Source: Acholoe squamosa (Eukaryota; Annelida; Polychaeta; Phyllodocida; Polynoidae). Taken from it: a DNA stretch of 64,000 bases. Below the pieces are notes generated by a model. That model was not told the origin of the DNA and searched no databases. It saw only the letters and a list, made by a program, of their open reading frames with translations. A program made the translations under genes and the position numbers. The DNA lies in NCBI GenBank assembly GCA_949317995.1, contig OX439036.1, positions 21,116,854-21,180,853 of the forward strand. The letters are read 5' to 3'. This document shows, piece by piece, positions 1 to 15,438 of this stretch. Numbering within the stretch: the stretch's first letter is position 1; each line of letters opens with the position of its first letter.

Positions 1-3000
1 GAATGTTAGGGACAAGAAGAGGGCAGCAGGATTAAAACCTAAAGGGATGTGGCAAACTGTCAGCATTTTGGATTCTATTGGATTCTCCCATACTGCATAG
101 GAATTCAAGCTGAGATGAGACACCCCCCGACCACACACACCCCTTCCTCAACCCCATAGATTAACATCGTGGAAAAGGTCCACCAAAGTAGCCTGGGTGG
201 CAGTTTCTCTTAGTGAGCAGACCCATTGTCATTAAAAAATGAAGGCAAAATATCAAAATATTCAGATAAGTATCTTAAATGTATGGGAACATAACATTTT
301 GTGAAAAATATGTGGGGAAAACAGAATGAGCTTTCTATCTTAAATGGCCATCTGCGTAAATGCGATGCGCTATGTTTGTTTTCGACTTGAGGCTTTCCCT
401 TAGAAATTCTACATACCGGTGGGCCATTACATACACAGAGATGTCAGACCTTCAGAGTTCCGTGTATTTTCAGAGACTCAAAAGTGTATGATACACTTTA
501 TACGTGATATCGCTCAGCTCTAAATTCACAGTGAAATATGTGTCTAACTCCATATATTCTAGATAGGTCGGAGGTACACTATTGCCAGGCTAGGGAATTA
601 AGAGTCACAGGGTCAATGTCACCATATATTTGTCAGATAAACAAGCTAAAGCCTCCAGGGTGTGACCATGCCCCCCCCAAACCCTACCTCTCAGTCCTAA
701 CCCTAACTTCTCCCCTCCCCCCATCCCCAGGCCATGTGTACAGTGGAGGGGGAGGGCGTGATATCATACATGTTATGTGATATACCTGGCCAGCGCGATA
801 CAGGTACTGCACTACATTGACATGAAAGCTGCACCGCTCGCCAGTTAATGCTAATCGTATGTTTAACATGCCAGCCTTTCTTTACGACAGTAAACTTTCC
901 ATGGTCTCTGGTTTGTAAGTTATATTTACCTTAAACTTAAAGGGGAGAGAGATGGAATACATATTGGAACCCACAATACTTTTTGATCTATAAAATAGAA
1001 AAAAAAAAGAAATATATACAGGGGCCTGAAGAAGTTGGGGAAGGAGACCTGCAAAGAAGTGCAGAAAATGTTGATGAGAAATACTGTCAAATGTTATTGA
1101 GTAAAAAAAATTACACAGTGTATGTTTCTATATATTGTAAAAAATACCTCACTTACTATGAAGTGTGCACCGTTCCCATTTAATCTGGTAAATAATAAGG
1201 GACCTGTCCAGACTAATAGTTGGGGTTATAGACAGAGGCCAAGTCTAGTGCCCCTATAATGTACTTGAGTTCTTGGAGCTGATCCAGCTATCATTCACTT
1301 GTTACAAGTCAGGGAGTACCTGTGGATGTATATTGTTACTAGCACCTAGAGCTGTGCCTTAAGGATGTGTTCATTGTTCTTATGTGGCAATACTAAAACT
1401 ATGGTAAGTGACTTTAAACATGTCTTTTCATAGCATTATTCCTCCAGCCGCATGACTAAAGGCCTCTATGTTAGCGTTTGCTCTGTGATTTCTCTCAGTC
1501 TATTTTGCTGGTCAGAAATCGAATTTATCCACACTTCTCAAATCCCAGTGAAGATTGACTCCATGTAATTCAGCGGCCGGTTTATGGGTCTCTCCACATA
1601 ATTAGTTGTACAGTGAGTGTACTTTCAGCTCATGTTTTATGCTCTTTGGATGTAAATATTAGCAGCTAAAAGAGGAATTCAAAAGAAAATCTTTCTATTG
1701 AAAATGTAGCAAAGAATAAGTTGATCAAATGAAGAGTTTTTACCCAGAAACAATGGATGACTTATTACAATTCTTATACATCTTTACATTTATTTAAAAC
1801 TAGCACCTACATTTGAAAGCTTACTGAACCTGGTGTCATAAAATCCACTTTGCGTTTTATACCCCATAGATTCTTGTCGTGAAGAATTCGCTCCCTTAGT
1901 GAAGAGACCCTGGTAGTGCTTTGATGTTTCCTTTTCAAAAAGAAAATCAATATAAACTGAAATGAGCCAAAGAGCAAATATGCCGCAAGTTGTGTGTGTA
2001 TGTGTGCATATACCTATCAATTCTTGTTATAGCCATATATGATACCTTCAGGATATCGGTCAGCTTTACGAGTGTCCTTTCTCAAACATTACCTTCAATA
2101 ATTAACCAGAGAGCACAGAACATTTGACTTATATCACAGAGCGGTCAGACAGGGTCGAGTCACGACAGGTATGTGGGCCATTGAGATGGATGGTTCTTAT
2201 CAATGCCTTATCTAGTATTACTTCCATAACACGTGTCTATAAGAGTATGGTTTACCTCTATTACTAATTGGATGGTTGTGAGTCGATAATACAGATTAAA
2301 GAGAGTCGAACCCTTGATAGATCTTCTTGTAGGACAAAATCGTAACTGGAATACCTATCATGCCTGAAAACTCTTCACTTTTGTCAGTTTCCTAAGTGTT
2401 TTAAAGATCCATCTGTGAGGACGAATCTTGTGTTTCACCCAAATCCATTGAGATCTCATTTCATCACTTATGTGAAGCGGGGGGGGGGTCTTAAAAAATA
2501 CGAGGAGCCCAGTATTTTTTCAAGTTTGGAGGTATCCTAGTATGGTTTTCCTTGCTTAAAAGAAAGGTTACTGATATCCACATTTACCCGTGACGGTATC
2601 AGTATTCCAAAAATAGAGGATTTGAGTCAGAGTTCTGAAGGAGTCCTGGTTTTATATATAAGCGATGATAGATATCCTATACATCTGATATCAGTGATAG
2701 TCTACTTCATGTCAGGGTGTTAATGAGATAGAACAGGTCCATATCAGTGGCCATGGTTGATAATTTACAGGAAGCTGTACATGCATATCTTAATCTGTCC
2801 AGACTCAGTTCAAGGCACTTCCAGATGCGCTGCATTGTTTACCGCATACAGACTGTGCTTTATATAATAATGGCAGGTGGGCGAGGGTTTAAAATCAGTC
2901 ACATTAAGAATAAAGGAGGGATTGTACTCCTTCTAAAGTGTAATCCTATGAGAACCATTTTCTTTTTGGGGGGACGAGTCAAGGTGACCTTTTTTAAACA

Positions 3001-3142
3001 AACAATTGATGGTAAAATTCAGCCATTGCCAGATGCCATTCGCCTTCACAATGTCTTGTGTCTCTTTGAAGCGGGGATACCATCTTACTAGACAACATAT
3101 TATGTAATTCTTTGTCATAATTCCTTGTGTTTTGTTTTTCAG
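1..3142. other. Upstream flank of EFCAB7, no coding gene seen
   Basis: No open frame here looks like a conserved exon. There are C/G runs near 670-730 and 2478-2488 and a short telomere-like CCTAACCCTAAC near 700, too short to mean anything. The first coding exon of EFCAB7 is preceded by a polypyrimidine tract and AG, so a non-coding first exon should lie in this stretch. One candidate donor is the CACGACAG|gtatgt junction after 2168, which would end a 5' UTR exon starting somewhere around 2080-2100. That is a guess from splice-site quality only. No TATA box or CpG island stands out. Confidence 0.4.
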
Positions 3143-3148
3143 CCAGTG

Positions 3149-6100
3149 ATGTCGGGTAGACGACCCACATCAGCACGTCCTACCCCTGCTAGGCGATCAA
3201 CGTCTAGCGAGAGACGGGGTAGTGTCAGCGAGACATCATCTCGTAAAAAGATGGAAGAAATGGAGCATGACTGTAAAGTGGCCTTTCTGGTGGTGGTTGA
3301 TGATCTGGATGATAACCTCACATCCAAGGAGCAACTCAGGAATGGTAATTTTATCTTTCTAAAATACATAATTTTACCTCTCTAAAATACGTGCAGGGAT
3401 GTCTGATTTCAGAATTTTCAGAGGTTGAGATGACTATAGATCTACCGAATGTTCTTTTCTTAGGTCAATTTTTTGTAGTATTTTACAATGAATTCGGAAC
3501 TTCTATGTGTACATTCAGAATTTTTCACACACCCTGTACGTGGTCACAGGTACAGATATACCTTGACAGTATTCATCAACTTTGGTCAAATATTTGGCGT
3601 TCCTCCCATTTAGAGCAGAAAATAGTGTTAGCATGGATGTTAAGTACTGTCGAGAATACTTAAGGTAACATTATTAGATATTTAGTAACTGATTTGTTTT
3701 TCTTGTAGTGCTGAACCAAACTGGACGGAATCCATCAAACCGCGTATTAGAGAAGCATTGGAAATCATCCACAGGTAAGTTTGTACTGTTGACCTATGGA
3801 GTTATGTGCAGGAGGCTTCTCCTTTTCATTTAATGTTTTGATAGGTTTTTATGTGAAGCCAGGTATCATAAAAATATGATTTTTTTTATATGTGAAAGAA
3901 AGGAGACAAATTTTTACCATGAATGAATTACATTACTGGAGTTGCTCTGATTTTCAGATTCCCTCTCATTTGAGGATGTCCTGCAGATCGCGCGACAAAT
4001 TCCTGTCACAAGTGAAGATGATTTAATGAAGGCCTTCCGTAAAATCGACATCAATGGAGATGGCTTTATCTCTAATGATGAGCTTTTCAAAGTGATGACC
4101 ACTGTAAGTGTCAAGTTCTGTGTTCAAGATATGAATTAAAAAAGTAGAACTGGCCTTGATAGTTCTTGGTATATAAAGATGGTCTTAGTGATTATTTGCA
4201 ACCAGATTGCTTTTGATTTAAAATTGCAGTTGAATGCTACCAGTAGGAAAAATCTATGTAAGTTGAACTTTATTGTGGTAAGCTTTCTAAAGCTTGTTAT
4301 TCAATTCTTTTTAAAAAGTGTTTGATAATTAGGATGTTGGTTATGTTATAATTAAATGAGTTGAAAGTTGATCAAGTATATCTATGTGTATAAAACTGTG
4401 GCATGGTTATTGAGTATTACATTTTGATGTGTGAAAGAGAGGAGACAAGATGACGCGTAAGGAGGTCCAAGCAATCATTGATGAAGTGGATGAGAACAAA
4501 GATGGCCGCCTTGATTACAAAGAGGTAAAAAATACCATTTCACTTTTTAATCTGATCTAGAAATATTGGTTTATAAGTACTCATCAAATTAGATCTTTAA
4601 ATCATCAATCTTTATATTTATATATTTAATCAAAGAAACGTCACTGTCATAATCTCACCTTCCTATCTTCCTTTTCATATATCAGCTTTCATTTTCTATT
4701 TCTTTTCTTGAAACTACTTTCTTCAATCAATCAATCAATCACTGTGTCTTATAAATTATAATTATAATCTGCATCCTTAATTCTTTACTAGTAGTTTGGA
4801 TTATCGCAATCAATTCTTTTCTTTTGCATACTGTATACAGAGAGGACAATTTATGTATGAAAAGGTATCACCAGCTTATTTCTTTTGATTCTTGTTATGG
4901 ATATTCTCTCCCCCAGTGCTTGAAATGTCCCAATTTGTTATCATTGAATGTGATAGGACATCAGTGATTGTCAAAACATAGTTGTATGTCTTTTATTGCA
5001 ATCGCCTTTGTATATGTTCAGCTGATCCTTTGTTTCTCCTATGAACAATTATGTTCACAAATATTGACAAAGTAGTAATTTGATTTTTAAGAAATGAAGC
5101 AACAAGTGTTACATTGACCCTGTCCCTCTTGCAAGGTTCAACATTCATTTAGTAATAGTTAACCCTCACCCCTCAGTGTAGGTCATTGTAGGACTATGGC
5201 CCACAATCATTGCCCAACATTAGGATATGCTTACAGGCTCTAATCCCACAGAGGTATTGGTCAACTGTACGGTTATGTGACATAACCTCTGCATGTTTGC
5301 ATATGTCTTGTATATTTCTTCTTGACGGTGATATAATGCCAGCCATTGGTTAAGAATGAGTAGGCCGAAGCATGCATGCCTAGCAAGATCCCTTAACAAT
5401 AACATAATGCACAAATCCTTGCATTTCTTTTGCTGGGACAGACCATACTCTGAAATGTTTTCTACCCGGAATGAAAATCATATATTTTCTATTATCAGTC
5501 ACCATCTGTCTTTTCTAGATTTTATGGCACATGTTCCAAGAGTGGCAATACCGTTTAGCAGTAGAAATTCCAGTTATAATCAATTTTATAGCATAACAAA
5601 ATATACATTTGAAGATATATTTATGTAGTAAAGTATGCCGACCCCCCCCCCCCTCCCCTAGGTGTACTGTTTTCTTCTAGTGCATTTAGCGCAGGTTGTT
5701 CAGTATTGTTGATCAGTTCTAAAGGCATCGACCTAAACAGCTGTATGACATGTCAAACTATTATAACGTCTGCTCGTGTTAACTCTGGTACCAATATTGT
5801 TGCTTAGATGTTAAATCTGTATTTAGCATTTCCTTAGTGAAAGCTGTATTCAACTTTTCTGAAATAGCACTCTGGGATGATAGCTTAATTGGAAGGAAAA
5901 TTGCCCTGTTGGTCACGTTTGATGCATCTTACTAAGCACGTTCTATACTAAAGTCCCCTAAATGGCCCTAACCCACCACAGAATGCCTATAGCATGGTAT
6001 CATGTGCACCATATATAAAACAACTGTAAGGAAATGACTATATAACTTGATCAGACAATGGTGTAATATAGGTTTGGTCTTTTTCAGTTTCTGTCACCCT

Positions 6101-6634
6101 CCTTTTCCCAACTCAAAAAAAGAAAATGTTAGATCTAGATCCTGAGTAAAATCATCGCATGTATAAAATAAAAGTACTAGCACGAAAATGAGTGTTGTAC
6201 TGGAAAAGTAAATTCTCTCGTATGAGCCGCGGCTAGTACGGGACCCAAATAAAAATGGAGCTTATTGGAGGTTTCCAATGTCAGGGTGCGGCTCATATGA
6301 GTGTATTTGGCAGTATAGAGCAATACTTTTTTTTATAGAGCAATACTGAACAATTTCCCAATTTTCAAGCCCTAGGTGAGGCTTAAAGGTTATCCACAAG
6401 CTCAGGGTGCGGCTTATTTGAGGGTTGGGCTTATACGAGAGAATTTACTGTAGTACCACATAATCTATATGTGCATGATTATGTATTCAGCTGACTTTGT
6501 TCAAATCACACTTTTCCAGTTCTGTCAAATGATGTTGGCAACACAAGAGGAATGTGGCAAGATTGCCAAACAACGCTATGAAAAGCGGCGTGTAAAACAA
6601 GAAACACAACCCAAGTCAAAGACAAAGTCTCCAA
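3149..6634 (+). CDS. EFCAB7: EFCAB7 N-terminal EF-hand pair (exons 1-5)
   Basis: Exon 1 encodes a basic Ser/Arg/Pro-rich head (MSGRRPTSARPTPARR) followed by a helix with VAFLVVVDDLDDNLTSKEQL. Exon 3 carries EF-hand 1, loop DINGDGFISNDE at residues 118-129, with D, N, D, S and E at the calcium positions. Exon 4 carries EF-hand 2, loop DENKDGRLDYKE at residues 154-165, also complete. Exon 5 finishes the second exiting helix (FCQMMLATQEECGK) and passes into a Lys-rich tail. Both loops look able to bind calcium. Exon phases are 1, 1, 0, 0, 1. The exon 4 acceptor was placed at 4437/4438 because only that AG keeps the frame; several other AGs are close by. Confidence 0.9.
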
Positions 6635-9600
6635 GTAAGTACTTATTTAGTCAACTGAATTTGTCAGTCATTAAAGTGTATGGAAAGGGAGAGGTTGGCC
6701 AACACCTTTTAGTGGCATTTTAATGGAGGGGAGGGGCAGTTCTTACCTTTTATCTTGTGGGCGGGCACTTTTTGGAGCTTTTATGTGATTCATTTCGCTC
6801 TATGAGAGTGGTATGTTATGAAAATTTTAAACCTTAACAAGACTGATTTTTCTCCCTTTATGTACATGCAGTACTTTCTCTTTCATTTTTTTACTCTCTA
6901 TTTCTTCATCCAGTCTCCATTGAATCTAGGGCTCCCTTTTCTTTTTCTATCATCTATTTTTTTTTCTCTTTTTGATAATTGATGTATCCCTGAAAATATG
7001 AAGTGTGTAATACATAAACCAACTTATGTTTTTAGAGTGGTCTTACATATATATAGCTGTCTTTATAGAAAAGAAAATGAATAGCTGTGGCCATTGCATT
7101 TTTCATATTGTATCAACCTATGTTTGAGAGACTAATGCATTGTTTACCCTCTCAGAATGTATGTCAACCCTCTTGTTGTTTCGTCTCAAATGTTTATGGT
7201 TTTATTGTACACAAAATATATTATTTCTAAAGTAGTCATCCCACATTTCATTTGTTTCTGTGGGGACTGTAGGGAGATATCATTAAAATATTTCAGAAGA
7301 AGCAAATGGATCCACAGCCTCTTTGAGTGATGAAACTTCACACCGGAGTAAGAATTCTTCGCTTTCTATCCCCACCTGATAACTACCAACCCATTAACAT
7401 TCACCAATAGTTTTAAGCAGCCTAGAAGGCTACATTGTTTCAGATTGCTGTGCCATGCTTCCAGTATTTCCACCACTGAAGTTCAATTCATCTCTGTACA
7501 AATCAATTATTGTAAATACTGTCCTCCACTGGAACTGGAATAAATGCATTGGACAGGGAATGATGTGAAGCAGCATCAGAGACTTATAATGGTGCCCAGC
7601 CAAACAATATTAGAAAAGTTTTCATGTGACCAGACATCTATGCACTGATGTCCAACTTCTGATAAGGCTTCAGTGGGAGACATGAAAAGACAAATGTATA
7701 TACCATGTTACTCTGTGGATTCACTTTGTACTTAGATCTATCACAGATAGGCTGATATCAGAGATTTCACCTTAGATATAGTCATACCTCTACAAACCTA
7801 AGGGCCCTTTACATATCTCAAAGAGAGATGTGTGGGAAATAATACACTTAAATGATATCTTTAGAAGCATAGTAGTTACAACAGCAATTCCCCTTTAATG
7901 GTGTTATTTTTTTTTACCTAGATGTGCAATGAATCAGTCGATTTTACTTTACTCATAGGTGATAGAAATACTTGATTGGCATTTCTGAGCAGATTCCTCT
8001 CATTAGATACACCATCTGCTTAGTATAATAGCCATACGTTTCCAACCATATAGATATATTGTATATATGTGCCAGTTTAATTTCCTAAAGATTAGCATGA
8101 TGGCTTCATGATATCAGGGGTTTTAGATTGCTAGAATAGGATAAAAGAACATAATCATTATCAAATATTTGGGGACCACCACCACCACCTAGTCCTTATG
8201 TTATGATTTTGTTGCTCTGTTTGGTAGACTCAGTAGAAAAACAAGAAAAACATGATCCAGTTGGGTCTCAAGTTTCACTGAAGTCCACTGCCTCATCTGC
8301 AAGTAAATCCAGTAAGTTGACTTAAAAAAGAGATAAACTGTCTTTGGTAGTTTGCAGACTTCTGGGTTTATCATATAGCAACCTCTTATATTTTTAAACC
8401 TTGATTGGTACCCATTCCTGAGTTGTAGATATGAGCATTGTAAAATTGTTACCACATTTACAAAGTCTCCATAATGGATCTTTAATGTACATAAATGCTG
8501 AAGGGATATAATTTGTGTATTCAGATGCATGGTGTGCTAACTTTTAATGCAAATAAAGAAAGGCATTGCTGAGTACTTCTTCAAGGGTATAAGTAACATG
8601 CAGGTGCTCATGTGAATTCTATTGACCCGTATTACAGAAAAATCAGAAAAGCGCTCGGGTTCACTAGCATCTTTACGTTCACCAAGCAGTGAGCGACCAT
8701 GTAAGTTACCCTGAGCCGTTAGGTATATGGTATTGCAGAAAGCAGCATAGTATGTTATAACTTTAATTTTTTCTATTTTGTTTTCTGGCCATATCCCATT
8801 TGACCCTAAGAGATAAAAGATTAACTATTTATTGTACATCATATTAATCCTCTCAATCGAAACTTGTCTCAAAATCTTAGTATTACACTTACTAGATCAA
8901 ACAGCATGTAAACCTTCTCCAGGGTGTTAAATGTTTCTGCTTTTAATTTTAATCTATACTATTCCTTAAACGTTAAGACTAAAAGAACAGTCTTCTTTTT
9001 TCAGTTGAATATTATCTATCTTAAAATGTGTGGTTAATATCGGTTTATTGTAATCAGACACTTTGGTGGATCTGCAGGATAAACATTAATACTTTTTGAT
9101 TTTACAGCAAAGGTAGAAAGTGAAAAAGACAAAATGGGATCCCAGACTTCTTTACGCTCTGCGACCGGTCAGTTTTTCAGTGTTGTAGCCTTGCTTTCCG
9201 CCTTCCTGAAAATATCCCGCCCTAATAGGCTGTGTGTGGTCTGCCTGATTCCCACAGGATTTTGCGACTAATACAATATAGCCAACCCCCTAATGTCACT
9301 ATACTAATGACCCTTGGTGATTGATTCCCCTAACCCATGACTGACAACCAATTGTTTCAAGTTTCTTTCAGTCGCTGCTGTGAAAGTGATTTGTTTCTAC
9401 TCAAACAGTTATTTCTAGTTTCCTTTGTGTTAATCTATTCCCATTCATGTGCTTATGAAGCAAATGACCTGAAATCAGGGACTCCAATGTACCATAAATC
9501 CCCGGTCATAAGCCGGCCCCGGTCATAAGCCGGGGGGTGAGTTCAGGGAAATCCTATAAGCCGGTTTTGGTGTCAAATTTTTCCCATTTTCTCTTTATTC

Positions 9601-12600
9601 TATAGTAAAAAAAACACCGGTCATAAGCCGGGGGGGGGGGACTTTGGGAAAAATTTAGAAGCTGGTTTGGGCCCAAAATAGAAAAAAAAATCCGGCTTAT
9701 GACCGGGGATTTACGGTAATTGTGTGGGGTGGGTGCATTTCTGCATACATGTATTTAGAGAGGTTGTGTGACAGTTGGACAGATCGGCGGTTCGCCAGGT
9801 CTGCCAATTCGACAGAGTTTCACATTTCATGAGACAATTCGACAGGACCATACAACAGATTCAGAAGCACATCAAACCATGATTGTATCCCTCTCTTCTT
9901 ATAGTATTTGAAAGGACAACAACCCTAATGATACTGTCCCTATGCCTTAGAATCACGGAATGACAAAAATATGTTTTTAAAGTTTAAATAATTAATTTAA
10001 AAAGTTATCTCAACCTGTCGAATTGTCCCAAAAATCTGTCCAACAATCCTATCAAAATCTGGCCAATTGTCCTGTTGAATAGTCCTGTCGAACCGCTGAT
10101 CTAGCGAACTGTCCGTTCCCCACTTAGGTTTATATTCTAAGCTGTTGATATAAACTAATATTTGAGGTCCTGGTACACATATAGTTGCCATGTCTGTCCA
10201 GCAGACAGTGTATTTAGATAAAGCTAATTGAAAATGTGTTGAACATGAAATACCACATCCCAGTATCCATTGGGCAAAACCCTTCCACCCCATAAAGCAG
10301 ATTTGCACTCAAATTCCATAGAGTATCAGAAATCCAGGAGTGAAAGGGTTGATTAAATCACTCTTCATCCATATAAAGGGACAGCAGTAACTCTATAGCA
10401 TTGAGTATACTGATTTACTTTTTGTGACACCAAGGATAGCACTTTGATATACTGATGAACTCAATTAACAGAGTTTTTCTAACACAGGCTTTGTCAAGAA
10501 TGAGCATATTGCTTCAAGCAATCAGACCAAGAACCTTTTAGGTGCCTAGCTGAGATATTCCCTAGGCCAGTATTGATAGTTCCCTTCGTCTTATTGCGGA
10601 ATCATCATATTGAAACTGGTACTCATCGTGGCATGTGTCATCAGTGCATTTCTCGCCAATACATGTACCAGATAAAAAAAATGGCTATCGGTTATATAGC
10701 ACCAGGTCTCGCCACGAAGGAATACTGTATTCATTCTAATAAGCGCACATGCTCTAATAAGCGCACACCCCACCTTTTGGGACCTCAAATCATGCAAATG
10801 CAGTGCAATAACAAGAGATTTTGAGGGCAATAACAACGACTTTTAGGGGTTTTTTTCGGGTGGCTTATTAGAAATAATTTTGTATTGATGTCTTGGGAAT
10901 CTAACAATTAAATTTCCACACATGTGCGCTTTTTAGAATGAATACGGTAGGCTATTTGTCTTGATCTGAAACTGTTATTCAAGTATGTGCACTTTTGTAT
11001 TTGACTGACACTCAAGACGTGGTTAGTAGAGTCTTGTTAATCCCAGTTGTGTGGCAGACTATATTCACCACAAGTGTTGATCACACTCTCATCTACTAAC
11101 CCTAAAAATGCACTTTTGTTGTGCAAACTCATTATATGTTGCTCTTTCAAGATATTTCTGTAAGATATGCACAAGTTACCCATTCCAGTGAACTGGATAA
11201 GTTATAATGGATGAATTAAGAAAAAAGCAATGAGATAAGAACCAAAGCAATATTCATCTGGTCACTGATCCCACACTTTGATTGATAGGTTCACGGAGTG
11301 GGCGAAGGACTCCACGAGGGTTAGAAAGCTCAATTGATGCAATTCCTACCCCACGGGCATTACCCCGCCTAGCCCCAATAGAGTCTACCAAGTTAGACCT
11401 CCCTGAATCAAGTGATTCTGACTCAATTGAAGATGAGACAGAAAGTAAGTGTGTGAGATTTGTGTGCTGTGCTATCAGTTGAAACCCATTTGGTGGTCAT
11501 GCTTAGATCTCTCCAATAATGAAACTCTACTTTGTCTCTTGTTTGTTTTTGTTTTTTTCAATAGAAAGAAGCAAGAGCTGGTGTTTTTCAGAAGTGAGGT
11601 GAAGTGTTTGTATTGATAAGTTGAGCTGCTGGTTCATTGTTTGATATAGATATGACAATGTCCCATCTTCACTAAATGACTATGAGTATATATCTGTCTC
11701 AAGATATCAGTGGCGCTTATGCCTTTGAGTCCCAAACTGCCATTTCACATGCTGTAATTGACAGTTATATGAAAATATAGGTGTAGTAAAGGAAAATTAA
11801 AATCAGATATAACCCACCCTCCCTCCTTCAAGCCATCTGTTCTTATTAGAAATGTTTTATATGAACAGAAAAACCATCAGCCAAAACCGGGTCAATTGCC
11901 TCTGCCCGATCACGCCGCTCACTCGTTGAGTCTATCATGAGTAAGTTTAATCTGGAGCTTTAATCAAGAGTGTCATCTGATCTGGCGTTGGAGGTTGTTG
12001 ATGTTCAATAATAATAATTACATAGGGTATACATTGATGTATATATTCCCATCTGTCTGAGTATTTAGCTGTGATATTTGAATTGATTATCTTCTAATTG
12101 CATGTATTGGTATTTTAACCAGTTCATATAGCCACCTTGTCCCCTGGTTGAGATATCCATTGAACTCCTACCATTAAGATTTTGTTCTCTGAATTTGGTG
12201 TCTGATTTCCCTCTGTTGTCAGTCAAATTTGTGGTTTTGTGAGATTTACTCCCCAAGGCAAACTAACCCTTGATGATCTGAGTCCCTTTTGGTTAAATAT
12301 CTGACAGTGATTGACATCTTTAGCATTACATTTTTCAAATCGTTTCAAATAGATAGATTTAAAAAAAAAATATCAATTTGATTCAAGTTTGAAAATATAC
12401 ATTCTTTTGAACACAATGTAGGTACATGCAAGTTGAACAAAGAAATACATATAAATGATCAAAGTAAGAATGAACTAACATAAACTTGTATAAATGTTGC
12501 TGTGTGTTAGGTCGAACGCCGCGCCTCACTCCTCGCAGCTCACTCTCTGCACGGAAACCTTCCAGTGCTCAAGCTGCTAAAGATAGCTCTGATGACTCAA

Positions 12601-15374
12601 TAGCTGAGGAGGTGTCAGATGAAGAAGATAAGAGTAAGGAGAGTGTGGCAGTGTATAATGTTTAAGGGTTTCAAGTTGCAGTGATTGTTTTTTCTCTTAT
12701 AAACATCAGCATATCTGATCTGCACAAGTATACTTCATGCAAAATAGATGTGGACTTTGATTATTTTATTTTTTTGTGTGTACCTGACCCCTTTGTCTCA
12801 TTTCAGACATGGGAAAGATGGCAATGCCCCCCCCCCCAGTCAATAATAAGAATTGAATTGTGTGCCTTAGTGTACTGATCTAGTTTAAGACATTTTTTAT
12901 GTAGTCACCTATACCCTACCCCAAAACCCTTGCAGCTATACTTGAGAGAAATGGGTTTTTGTTACAACCAGGAAATGGAAAGCAAATAGATGTGTGAGGT
13001 GCCCTGCATGAAATGTATGGGTAAATTATTCACCTACATAAACAATGATATTAGCCATACATTTGCTCACCATTTGTGAGTAGTCTGTATACAATATTAT
13101 GAATATGGTGAGAAGACCATTGTACTAAATAGCAGACTATCAATTGTTCAGCTCATACCAATTGCAATATGAAAATGCATAAGGTCTATCCTGTTATTGA
13201 GAGGCCAACTGCAACTCATAGGAGTCTGATTCCATCTTATACAAGTCGTTGTCAAGGTTGTCCCTCCCCCCTTTCTTTTTAGATTATAATATCCCAAGGT
13301 TTGAGTGCACATAGGCAGAGTTTTATAAGGCCAAAAAAATTGTTGTGTTCAGGTAACGGGGTCGAAAAAAATTAGGGTAGATAGCTAGGGGAATTTTTTT
13401 ATTTTGGAGAATTTATTTTAGACTGGCTTACATCGTGAAAAGAAACGTCCATGTCTTGATAAGTCGAGTGCCAAAATATCAGATTTTCTCCCAAAATGCC
13501 CATAAAAAAAGTTAGGGTAGGGCCAAACAATTAGAGTAGGTAGCATAACCTGAACCCAACAATTCTTTTTAGGGCTAATACTGTCAAACTCTCAAAGGTT
13601 AGTGGATCTGAGAGGTTGTGGTACAAGGTATCTGATGAGAAGGTTAGAATTGGACTTGATGAAAGGCAGGGGATTTAATTGCAGGACTCCAGTTAATCAT
13701 TAATACCGGTATGCTGTAAATGATAGTGTAGGAAATATACTAATTACATCTGAGGGTTCGTTCAAACACACACCTAGAAGTAACATCTTCATCTTTCCTT
13801 ATATTTCAACTTTGAAAATTTCGGTATCGGTTAAACTCAAATGTGTGTTTTTGATACCAGTAGTAAACCAGTACTTCAGTATTTCTTTATACTCCTTTAA
13901 ACGAATCAACCAAATCCTTTTTTTCATACCTGTAGATATTTTGTGTGTTTAGTTATAGTATTTCTTTTATATTCTTCACTACAAGGGATATATGTTTGAC
14001 CAAACTGTTGAGGCAAAGCCATTATCAAATAGTAAACTGATAAAATGAAATTTACATTTTACAGCAATTTTTCACATTTCATTATTCTTTAAAGTTTATT
14101 CAAATATTTCTTTAAACAACGTTTTTCGTTTGTTGGTTTGTAATTTTTGTTTTCGTTTTAGCACTTCAGTATTCCTTTTTCAGATCGGAATAAACTTAAC
14201 GGTGATACTGCCAGTAACAAAGCAAAAGACATAAAGGTGGCGGAAAAAGACACAAACGCATCAGAAGTAGATAAGAAAGTTAAGGATGAGTCTCTCACAG
14301 AGGAGGTAGTTAAGAAAGACATTATAGACAAGAAAGTAGAGATACCAGAGGAGAAAAGTTCACCCCCACCCTTGGCTCTACAAAGCACAGGTGAATAGCA
14401 TTGTGCTCTGGAGATGAGCTGACTTCGTCCAGATAACAGTTGTTATAACAACCTATGCAGTAAAAAGTCATATCCAAAGAATATTGAAGTCATCACAAGA
14501 GCATATATTGAGTTATCATAAAAGTTTAAATAATTAAGCATAAGAGATCTTAGAGTGTAATTACTAAATGTATGTTTGGAAATTTTACACCCTAAACCTA
14601 CTGGATAGTTAGCCAAACCTCTGCAACCCGAAGATAAGTCATTACATGTCAATAATGCAAAATTGCAGGCATTTCAAACAACTATTTCCCAAAATTTCTC
14701 TCGATCTTTCTTGAAAATAATCAGAATTAGCAGGGAGTGGAATAAAAACACACCTTGGCTTCAGAAAGTGGTTCCACCTAGTATATGTTGTTTATGGAAC
14801 TCTTTATTTCAGATAAACCAATCTCAAAAGCAGGTGAACCAGAAAAGAAAGATAAACAAAGTAAGCATCTAGCATATTTGACCTGATCTCATTTAGTGGT
14901 AATTTTATGCCAGTTATCTTCAAGGAGATATTCCTGGTTCAGGCATTATAGTCGACGGCAAATACTGTAGAACCTCGATTATATATACAAATCTAAGATT
15001 TACTTTACCTTATACTCGAGGTACTTCACATGTACCTTTATGAAGTTTAGATTCGGTCCATGTAATTTATAATCAACTGCCGGTAAAATTATTTTGATCA
15101 AGTATCACCTCTATACTTTTCAAATAAAAAGCTTCAGAAATTACAAAATAGGTAACGACCCTAAAGCCCCGTGTATAAGACGCACCTTGTATGTGAGAAT
15201 AACCCCTTGCTGTGCCTTATAAGATCAGCAAAAATAGAGGGTGTCTTAAGTTATTTTGCATTAGGTTAGTAGTAAAGTGGTCTAAAACAAGCCCCTAGTG
15301 CGCTCTATAGGAGTCTCTCAAGTGAGGGGTACATCTTATATGCGAGGTGTGTCTTATACAGAGGTTTTATGTTA

Positions 15375-15438
<64 letters not shown>

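Noticed and set aside
690-712. CCTAACCCTAAC telomere-like motif
   Set aside because: Only two units inside a C-rich stretch.
11565-11598. Possible extra EFCAB7 mini-exon between a good acceptor and donor
   Set aside because: 34 nt would break the phase-1 run and shift the frame; no alternative border restores it.
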